Program-made: the position numbers and the translations under genes
In this document: piece after piece, positions 55,854 to 64,000 of the stretch
Numbering within the stretch: position 1 is the first letter of the stretch
Layout: every line of letters begins with the position of its first letter
From: Hyparrhenia diplandra
Lineage: Eukaryota; Streptophyta; Magnoliopsida; Poales; Poaceae
NCBI GenBank assembly: GCA_015847255.1
Contig: JADLZK010007185.1
Span: 1-64,000 of the forward strand
Direction of reading: 5' to 3'
Length of the DNA: 64,000 bases
Notes under the pieces: generated by a model
Told to the model about the DNA's origin: nothing
The model's input: only the letters and a program-made list of their open reading frames with translations
Database searches by the model: none

Positions 55854-56682
55854 TGCAGTTAACAGTTTTGATTTTCCCCTTTATCTCACCTCGCTCCGTC
55901 TAGTCCTATATATCTACTGACATCCATACACACACAAGTTGGTCATCATATATACAATGGAGACAATGGACGCCGCTACAAATATAAAAGGCTTGCAACA
56001 CAGTAGCAGGTGTTGGGAACTCCCTTTGTACATCATATAAAGTCTGCAACACAGTTACTTGCATTCAATCTATTAGTTTCTACATCTTTTTTTTTTTTTT
56101 GTTTGTGTGTACATCTGCAACACAGTAGCATTGGCCTCCCATTCTATACATATATTTGTACATCTGCAAGAGAGGTGTTGGGAACTCAATTCATACATGT
56201 AAGTATTATTAGGAACTAATATATGTCATGTGGCAAACAGAGTGGACTGTGGAGCCGAGTGTATAGAATGTGGCACAGTACGTGCATGCAACAAAACATT
56301 CAGGTGATCTGGGCGTCTCCACTCTTGGTGCATACTGCCTTGGATCAATTGGAGAGGAGTAGTATATACTAGCTAGGTTTGGATGAGGAGGAAGGTGGTA
56401 GTGGTTTGTGACCAAATCAAAACATGAGATTCATGTATAACTGATAGTCTGTGTTGGGAATCCCAAGATAGCATGAGATGCATACATGAGATTAGTTTGT
56501 CTAATATATAGGTTAGAATGTGTCTACAAATCCAAATGATTTATGTTTAGATAAATGATGATGCAGTAGTGGATGAGAGATGTGTAGATCAGGACACACA
56601 AGCCATCTCGCCGTCATCCCTAGCACTTGCCGATGGCGATGCCCATTTCTATGTGCATGTACGGTGTAAGTTAAATTTGCCC

Positions 56683-56835
56683 TTAAGAGCATATGCTCCT
56701 ACTCTCTGGACCACACGATACGCATTGTGATCCGTGCTAGCACATTTCTCAATGCACACTGCTCTGAGAAGTGTGCTATCACGGATCACAATGCGTATCG
56801 TGTGGTCCGCAGCGTGGGAGCACATGCTCCTAAGA
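56683..56835. mobile_element. Foldback (hairpin) MITE
   Basis: The whole ~150 bp is an inverted repeat. The 29-base arm 56708-56736 is the exact reverse complement of 56780-56808. Outer parts (CTTAAGAGCATATGCTCC against GGAGCACATGCTCCTAAGAG) pair imperfectly. It is a non-coding foldback element; its transcript would form a near-perfect hairpin. Confidence 0.85.
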
Positions 56836-57250
56836 GCAAAGAAACCGCTTCCTGCATGTACGTCTGTCTTCCCATGCCATGAAGAAAAGCAGCAGATGCA
56901 ACTCAACTGAGCTGGAAACTAAATAAGGCACCCTGATGATCAATGTCGTCAACGATGACATTTGGCATGGGATGGGTCATGCATGAAACTCTGTTATCCT
57001 TATATTACCTACAGTGACCGGAGCTTGGAAGGAGGGCCAAAGATCTAAAATATAAATAATAATTAAATAGCTTCATGCATGATATGTATTTCATTCCTCC
57101 CATCACCTATGTAAGTAAATTTGTAATTTTGGACATCATCATAAGGTATCTACTACTGTGACTTTTATATACATGTTAAATGAAAAGGATTACATGCTCC
57201 CTCTGTCTTCAAAATTTGGGACATCATCAACCGGAGTACCCACCAATAAC
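56836..57250. other. Intergenic sequence with GGGACATCATCA-type repeats
   Basis: TTTTGGACATCATCATAAGG (57128) and TTTGGGACATCATCAACCGG (57217) are two diverged copies about 90 bases apart. No gene is seen. Confidence 0.5.
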
Positions 57251-57840
57251 TGTTATATGTATCATTACACACTACCATATCATTTATAAACACATCACTA
57301 TCTAATATTTATGTTTGCACCAACTTATTAATTTTAGGAAAATTAGTTATCTATATATATGGAACTTAGTCTTACATCTATGTTATGCGTAATAACAGCT
57401 AGAGGAGTTGGAATTTATCAAACCAAAAGGGGCAGTTCTATAGCTCCATCTTGTTGCATAAATTTAGCATAGCAATATGGTTACACACAGCTCATATATA
57501 TGTGCTTCAATACAAACTACAAGAGCAATGGAAGTGATGAGACCAGTCCTTATATCTATAGGGTATCATGTAGGCATGAAAGGCGCCAGGAACTCAACTC
57601 TCATCAGATTGGTACAATACCAGACATGCTCATGCTAAACCATATGTGAAGCATGTCCCGTCAATGATGTCCATCGTGTGCACCCTGTGCTCCCATACCA
57701 TGCAAAGCACAAGAAAGCTCATGTCCTGTCAACACTAGCGGCCATGGCGCATTTTGCGAAAAGAGTCTCACTATCTGCACCGGGCATGTAGGCATCTAAT
57801 AACGCAGCGTCTATCGTGAATTCTTGGCACATATCCTGTA
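57250..57840 (-). pseudogene. Relic 2 of the minus-strand gene family with EFxxPxMP tail
   Basis: On the minus strand 57840-57725 reads QDMCQEFTIDAALLDAYMPG and then LFAKCAMAASVDRT-stop. A second frame at 57620-57570 gives YCTNLMRVEFLAPFMPT-stop, the same tail as relic 1. Stops and frame changes lie between the two parts, so it is broken. The 3' flank matches relics 1 and 3. The protein family is not recognised. Confidence 0.45.
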
Positions 57841-58980
57841 GCAAGGAATACTAGTAGTTTATAATCCTATAATTATATTGCGAGGAACATTATAAATTAT
57901 GATATTTCAAACCAACTCAAATGCTGATTTTCTGGATTAGGAAGCACTTGTTCTCAAGAATCAAAGCACGCTTTTAGCACCTTAGCATTTACATGCATTG
58001 TTTATTTCTTCAATACAAAAGACATGAGTAATGGTAGCATGAAAAAATTATAAAATTCTTAATTACACGCAGTTTAAGATTTGCGATAATTCTTAATTAT
58101 CACCAAATTACTAACATGTTGGATTCCTCGAGGTGACATCAATGGTTATTCATAAACCTGGGATAGCTGTGGGGTAGGCTTTAGAAGATGAAATACTCTC
58201 CTCAAACGGTACACAAATCTGTATGGGTAAGATCTATAAACTTCATATTTTTATCCAAGTCAAGAACATATATATTTCCATGTGAATACACCTAGAAAAA
58301 TAAATGAGTGATGGCTTTGTATCAAAGAGTTAAATAAAAATAATAAATGACAGCATGTAGTACTAGCTAGCTAGTGTTTTAAATTAAATCCTTGTGCCAA
58401 GTCCAATGGACTAATCGATCTGAGTTTAGCTAGTTGGTACACGCCAATAACTAGCATGCATCACTGCACGATGCAATCTCACTCAAACATCACGATCTTA
58501 TATATCTTTTACAATTACACAAAGTCACCCTCGCATGGGAAATCTACATATTCATTAATTAGACTGTTTTTGTACATATCGATCTTCAGCTTGTTTTTAC
58601 CAGGCTACGCTACATATGTGTAGGACACCAGTAGCAGTTCTATTATTAGTGACAATAGATCGAGAAGAAAAAGTTCAGGAATATTTTGCCCATTCAACAA
58701 AGACAGTCCGTCAAATCCATTATTTTGCACAAACTATAACATGGCAACAATGACATTCCTTCACATATATGCGCACACTACAATATCAGCCTTGTCGCTG
58801 TTTCTTCTCAATTTTAATTAACTTTATTCGTCAAGAATTGTCAAGAATGTATTATAACATGTCCAACACATGATGAACAAACTTGTTTGGCTAGGCGTGT
58901 GACGGCAGCAAAGTAAAAGTTGCAATCTTTGGCTAACATGAACTTTACAATTGCAAAATACATGGTTCGTAGGCTATATA
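57841..58980. other. AT-rich intergenic sequence, no gene seen
   Basis: The part 58430-58600 faintly resembles the flanks of the relics (ACACGCCAATAACTAGCATG). No other structure is recognised. Confidence 0.4.
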
Positions 58981-59640
58981 TATATATATATGGACTTCAC
59001 TAACGCCTGCGCATGCAGGCGGAAGCCGTTCCGGCCTGCACACACCGCCCGACGCGATTTCCTTTGCCCCCGCCTCCCAAGAACTGTCGCGCCGGTCCGC
59101 CACGCCCACGCCGGGCCGGGCGGTAGGGTCTCGCCGGAGCCCGCGAGACCCTACCGCCCGGTGGCGACCACCTTCTTCCTCTTCCTCTTCCCCCTCCCCT
59201 GCCCCCTCCCGCATGCATCCATCACAAAGTCCGGCGAGCTCCGCAGAAGTCCGGGCATAGCGCCCCCGCCCGACCTGGCCCGACCGCCCCCTACACCGCC
59301 AACCGCACCTAAGCCGCCCATCCACCATTCCCACCGCCAGTCCTACCTGCCTCCCCGGCCGGCCGACGAACTATACCCCACCGAGTTGGAGAAGATGGGG
59401 GAGAGTTCGCCGGAACCCTAGGGGCGTTTGGCGGCGCAGCCATGGCGCGGTGGTGGTCCGGGAGAGATCGCTGGCGTTGCGCGGGCGGCGGCGGGCGGGC
59501 ACGCCGGCACAGGCGCTGCCTCGGCGGGGCGCCGCTCTCGTGGGGGGCGTCGGGTCGTGGTGAAAGTGCCGGGAGAGCGGGAGAGTGATGAGTGGTGGAC
59601 CCGCCAATTAGCAAATGAGTGGTGAGGGATGTGTGTATTG
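58981..59640. other. GC-rich island with open frames on both strands
   Basis: The plus strand is open from 58951 to 59421 and the minus strand from 59334 to 58945, which mainly reflects composition. On the minus strand an ATG at 59442 opens MAAPPNAPRVPANSPPSSPT. No domain or splice model is convincing. It may be a first exon or captured exon sequence. A perfect GC-rich hairpin lies inside it. Confidence 0.4.
59116..59161. repeat. Perfect 19-bp inverted repeat with 8-base loop
   Basis: The arm 59116-59134 (CCGGGCGGTAGGGTCTCGC) is the exact reverse complement of 59143-59161. With 14 of 19 pairs being G-C it would form a very stable hairpin in RNA or single-stranded DNA. Confidence 0.95.
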
Positions 59641-60380
59641 CGCGCATGCGTGCGCGCATGCAGAAAGTAGTATTTAGGTATATATATATATATATATATA
59701 TAGTAAAATAGTCCATCATCAATAGTTTGGGGTTATATAAAATTATTCCTAAAGTTCTTAATTACCACATTAGCATGAAGTTCAACCAAAACCTCATCCA
59801 GCATACATATATTGCTAGCTAATAGTGGCTTAGACATCTAAAACAAATTATTTTAATATATATTAATTTGGTTATATGTAAATTTCAACATAATTGATTA
59901 AACTAGTCAGATTGCTTTCAAATGCACGGGCAAATTATGTTGTATATGATAAGATATATATTTGCGCATGTCTCGTCATCATCATCCAAGGAAATCATTT
60001 TGCTAAGGTATCATTCATCTCGGTCAGATTTTTTCCTGGTCAACTGGAATCTTTAATAGAAAATGTAGACAATCGTAACTAGACAAGTGTACTTCTTCCA
60101 CTTTAAATGTGTTTAATTTGTTGCCAATTTCTAATAATATATTTTTTCATTGGCATGTGGTTTTATATATAGGAGACCTTATTTCCCATCTACACTACAT
60201 AGTTGTCGTTCTGTCTTAGTTTGGTTCATGACAATAACTGGCAAAGTTTAGGAATTTACACACACTACACACCATTGCATATATAAGGAGCGACAATACA
60301 AATAAGTAACTATATATTCATTCAGCAACAATGTGATGAATGAGACAAGACAAGTCATATTTCAAGTGCATTTGCGAATG
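59641..60380. other. AT-rich intergenic sequence and 3' flank of relic 3
   Basis: It holds an AT microsatellite at about 59680 and, from 60170, flank sequence shared with relics 1 and 2 (CCATTGCATATATAAG). No gene is seen. Confidence 0.45.
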
Positions 60381-60381
60381 G

Positions 60382-60965
60382 CTAACACCTAAATGGTTGG
60401 TCCAAGATACACACCAATGCAATATAGTATATAGGCATGAGAGACATTGGGAACTCTAATCTCACCACACTAGTACTTGAACCTTGCTTGTCATTGCTGA
60501 TATGTGCGTTTAACAAGTGACACACCTGTAGGAGCCTATCCTATTGTAGCCTGGAATATACGTTGCCTCTCAGCTCAATGGCATCAAGCGCATGCGCCAT
60601 GTGCTCCTCTAGAACGTCAAAAACCACCATGCGTGGATGTAAGATAGGTATGTCAATGATAGTTGCAGTGGCATCTTTAATTTGTGGCATTGATGATTCA
60701 TCCATACATCGATCATGGTTCCATGATGGACATTGGACAGTGACGTTCAGTATTCTGTATTGAAACAAAATGGCTTACTGCACAGTGCAATTCTATGATG
60801 GCGCAGCTGAGGGGCAGGTGGAGGGGGCGCACCCTCTTCACGATGTAGCCGTGCTGCAAGGTTCTGGACCTTCTGGATCACGATGTTGCCCCTCTCCTTT
60901 TTGATTTGTTTGGGATGCACTTGATCCGACAACGGCATGGTTATGGGCCTAGAACTGGTGGCCAC
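60382..60965 (-). pseudogene. Relic 3, best-preserved copy of the EFxxPxMP family
   Basis: On the minus strand a frame from 60768 reads ATATIIDIPILHPRMVVFDV, then LEEHMAHALDAIELRGN and VYSRLQ, meets an in-frame TAG (60541-60543), and continues open with DRLLQVCHLLNAHISNDKQG and VVRLEFPMSLMPIYYI to a TAG at 60382-60384. The upstream frame 60965-60747 (MATSSRPITMPLSDQVHPKQ; VIQKVQNLAARLHREEGAP) overlaps in a different phase, so a frameshift or an unrecognised intron lies near 60760. It shares the EFxxPxMP tail with relics 1 and 2. No known domain is recognised; an acidic helical segment (LEEHMAHALDAIEL) is visible. Confidence 0.5.
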
Positions 60966-61199
60966 CCAAGGCTAACCTCTGAATGGATTCGACATATGTT
61001 GCTGTAGTATATATGTGTGATTAATTGAAGATCAGACGCCTAATTGCATTATTGTTTAGTATGTGACCCAACCTTATGTTACATGCTCATGGACTAAGAA
61101 TATAGAATGAGCCATTCCACCATTACGTGTCGCAATGCTGGACAGATCGATCTCAGCAAGGCTGTCATGCCCTTCGTTCGTGCACGCCCACTGGGAATT

Positions 61200-61870
61200 G
61201 ACCCTTGGCCAAGGCCTATATTTGGTTGCAATATGGCAATTTTGGTTGCAACTGGAATCAATTGCAACTAAGTCTTTTGGTCGACAGATGGTTGCAATTG
61301 GAACAATGCAATAGCCTCAAGCAACCACTTGATGTTTGGTTGCAACAGATCTAGCGCTATTGCAACGAACAGCAAAGGCTATTGTAACCAATACTTGGTT
61401 GCAAGATCAAATATTGCAACGAACAAAAAGACTAATACAACCAATACTTGGTTGCAAGAACAAATATTGCAACGAACAAAAAGCATAATGCAACCAATAC
61501 TTGGTTGCAAGAACAAATATTGCAACGATTGGATTGGTTGCCTAAGGTTCTATTGCGACGAACGAATGTGTTGCAAGAAAAAAATATTACAACGAAAAGA
61601 ATGTGTTGTAATATAGAAGTATTGCCACGCCAAAACTACGTGGCAATAGATCATAAGGTTCTAATGCAACGAACTAGTCTTCGAGGTAATATATGAAAGT
61701 TGCAACTAATTCGTGTTGATGGTAATAGAGGGCACTTGCAACAAACAATTGTTGGTGGCAATAGATGATATGGTAATGCAACGCGATAAAGTTCGTTGTA
61801 ATAATGCATATTGCAACCAAAATCAATGGTTGCCTATTATTCATTCAAGCAACGAGAGGAATTTTAATAG
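61200..61870. repeat. TTGCAAC-rich repeat field with 53-bp tandem units
   Basis: GTTGCAA or TTGCAAC occurs more than twenty times in both orientations. Units starting at 61391, 61444 and 61497 are near-identical with an exact 53-bp period (ATACTTGGTTGCAAGAxCAA, then ATATTGCAACGAACAAAAAG). The arrangement resembles the sub-terminal region of a DNA transposon, but I could not fix either end. Confidence 0.75.
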
Positions 61871-64000
61871 CAGTTTTTATATTATTTTCACAGCATGCAC
61901 ATCACATATAATAACTGATACATTCATTAATTTAAATTGTCTCAAACCAAAGCAACACAAAATGACAATAATTCTGCTTAAAAGAACATGACCACAACTA
62001 ACAAAATAAAGACACCATATTTAACTAAGTTCACAACATTGTTTAGCATATAATAAATCGATCCAAATATGTGTTCGCTGGTTGCTCCATCGCCCATCAG
62101 CTACACCATCCACAGATAAGCATCTTTGTAACTTGTCATTCTTGTTGGTACCGGTCATCACCATTAAACCGTAGAAGCTCTCTAATTGTTTTGGCTGTTT
62201 GAGTTTTCTCTGCGTTTCATGAAAACATATATGATTAAATTCATGGAGTAATTAGCAATCATAGAACAAGAGCAATTGAGATCAAACAATTCCAAGCACA
62301 TTCATGGAGTAACTAAAAGAATCACTAGTGAAATGTGTAGGTGGCTAAAAGCTTGCGATGTTAAATTATTAGACAAAGCTCCATACTTTCCTAGGCTCCT
62401 ATATATTATAGTCAATTTTTAGATTTATATAGCTGCCAGCCAACACAGGTTCCTTACTTTCCCACAATTCAACCAGTTGGGATCACATATATAAATCAAA
62501 TGTTCAAGCAAAATACCATCAAGCTGTGAATCCGTCTTGTGCCACCACGAATGGATGTTGACTTTCGGCCAAGAATGAGCACATAGGTGTTCCTGAAATC
62601 AAACATGCTTAATACTTGAATGACAATGTAGCAACCAAGACTGTCACACAAGCATTCTATGAAAAAAAACAGAAGTTCACTTTAAGATATCACAAAAAAA
62701 AATTAAGGCACACTAATCTAGCCAATATATGGTTGTCTCAATGTTCAGCTAGGTATTTTTGCAAACTGTTTAAAAGGGGAAGTGAGAACTCAATTGTTTC
62801 ACACAAAACAGTGAACAGGTATAGGTCAGAGTTGTAGAAAATTTAATCAGAGAGCAACTATTCATAATCGATATTAGGATGGCATCATTAACCAAACATT
62901 TTGTTCATATAAAATTGACAAGGTACCCAAAACAGTGAACAGGTTGTAGAAAATATAATCTGAGAGTAACTATTCATAATCGATATTAGGTGAAGCAACT
63001 ACTGCATATTTAAAGAGGATAAAAAAAACATATCGTCCTAACATAGCTAAAAAAATTAAGCAACTAGTTCATGGAACAGACAACTAATAAAAGCGCCTTT
63101 TTTTATGAGCAAGGCAAAAATAGCACAAGTCCCTTGGAACTTCATCTACAGCCTGGAAATTACAGAGGCACAAAACAAAGTGCCCATGTTCATCAATGAT
63201 GCAGGAAGCGCAACTAGATGGTACTTATGCAGCAGTTCCTTGATTCCTATACTTCACACTGAAAGAGATAAACTGAGACCACAGAAATCAATGGTTTCAA
63301 TTCAAATATTGTTTTTCCAACATCCTAAATCAAATATTAAATTAATGCAAACTGTATGGGAGCTTGTTAAGTCACAGCAATGAGGTAAAAAGTATTTTCT
63401 ACCTAGTACTTGTTGCCTCAAGCTTGCTAGCTTGCTTCTTCCCTGTTAGTCAGAACATCGACACCAAACACGTGCGCTGCCTGCAGTGTCCCAATCCCTT
63501 TTCTTTTCCCCAAACCAATCTCTGTATTCTTTTGGTTTTTTTTGGCCATGTTGTTTCAAATCTTGTGGCCTGCAGTAGCAAAGGCAACTGTGTAAGCATC
63601 ATGTTTGGACATATAAAGATGCCATATACATACTACATGAGTTAACCTGAATAACTGAAAGAATCTTTTTCGTATCAACATTATCATTATCTTATAACCA
63701 GGTAAAAAACTGTGATATTATTATAATGGTATGTTGCATCGCAGGAGCATATGAAATTACAGACATAATTCTTAAGGCTATTGTTTAAGGATTGTCTATG
63801 TGGCATCCGTAAATTAAACTGAAAAAGAAAGGGATTTAGGAAACGATGTGTATGAAGAAATCAGATCTACATGTTATTGGTTAAGGATCCTTCCATGTCA
63901 TCAGATCTACATGCTAGTAGGGTAACCGGTGACAACTAGACTATGTGATAGCAAACATAATCTCAATCAGTTATGTCTTTACGGGGGCAATGGAAACAAT
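61871..64000. other. AT-rich sequence, no confident gene
   Basis: A direct repeat occurs at about 62808-62877 and 62928-62989 (AAAACAGTGAACAGG; AACTATTCATAATCGATATT). CATCAGATCTACATG is doubled near 63855 and 63898. Open frames at 63105-63383 and 63364-63645 have no recognisable domain. The window ends without a resolved feature. Confidence 0.4.

Larger units (their letters stand above)
54885..56250. repeat. Segmental tandem duplication, unit 2
   Basis: This is the counterpart of unit 1 (53215 onwards), offset by about 1.7-1.9 kb. It has gained two retroposon tails (55074-55145 and 55801-55853) and an AT microsatellite, all absent from unit 1. Confidence 0.88.

Noticed and set aside
56085..56125. 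Micro-retroposon at a T run near 56090
   Set aside because: The candidate target duplication is only seven bases (TACATCT) and that word is common nearby.
3900..62990. CRISPR array or satellite DNA
   Set aside because: No regular direct repeats with unique spacers. The only real arrays are the 512-bp and 53-bp tandem units and dinucleotide runs.

Overview
The window looks like nuclear DNA of a grass (Poaceae). It holds a Sirevirus-type Ty1/copia element with grass-type LTR palindromes, CACTA elements, grass-style L1 and SINE tails, CpG-rich first exons with GT/AG introns, a SAUR-like and a FAR1/FRS-like gene remnant, and long AT-rich intergenic DNA. I cannot fix the species. There is no bacterial or organellar gene, no rRNA and no convincing functional tRNA.

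Layout. 0-6.5 kb: a CpG-rich exon whose splice donor is in phase with an acidic-tailed last exon at 1.9-2.1 kb; a tRNA-derived SINE; a second CpG-rich exon (5.35-5.88 kb) on the minus strand. 6.85-16.68 kb: a complete but decayed Sirevirus-like retrotransposon on the minus strand (LTRs, PBS, PPT, gag, protease, integrase, RT, RNase H), with a 290-bp host segment on its left that recurs at 17.5 kb between 23-bp direct repeats. 19.2-19.96 kb: a SAUR-like gene (minus) with TATA box but broken frame. 20.77-21.91 kb: a short non-autonomous CACTA element with GTA target duplication. 24.84-26.20 kb: a FAR1/FRS-like gene (minus), frameshifted and cut off at a splice donor. 26.61-29.24 kb: one solo LTR inserted inside another, each with a perfect 5-bp target duplication.

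29.3-51.8 kb: three copies (29.3, 37.9-40.6 and 50.4-51.8 kb) of an unrecognised gene family that carries a duplicated KCF-containing repeat. The middle copy is split by an L1-type LINE. Between copies one and two lies a candidate gene (32.4-37.4 kb) whose intron holds a degenerate ~1.1 kb tandem triplication. Between copies two and three lies an 8.5 kb CACTA-type element with four TATA-box modules and a 3.85-copy tandem array of ~512-bp units.

52-61 kb: local duplications (53.2-56.2 kb tandem) and several relics of a minus-strand gene family ending in a shared EFxxPxMP-like tail, with foldback and GC-rich hairpins, MITEs and microsatellites. 61.2-61.9 kb: a TTGCAAC-rich repeat field with a 53-bp period. 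62-64 kb: nothing recognisable.

There is no operon-like cooperation between genes; the window is a record of duplication and transposition. The most unusual recurrent signal is a set of five tiny poly(A) insertions, each with a 14-17 bp target duplication and a TTNTC motif just before the A tract; two of them have an empty site elsewhere in the window. Many reading frames break at homopolymers, so true pseudogenisation and base-level assembly error both have to be considered.
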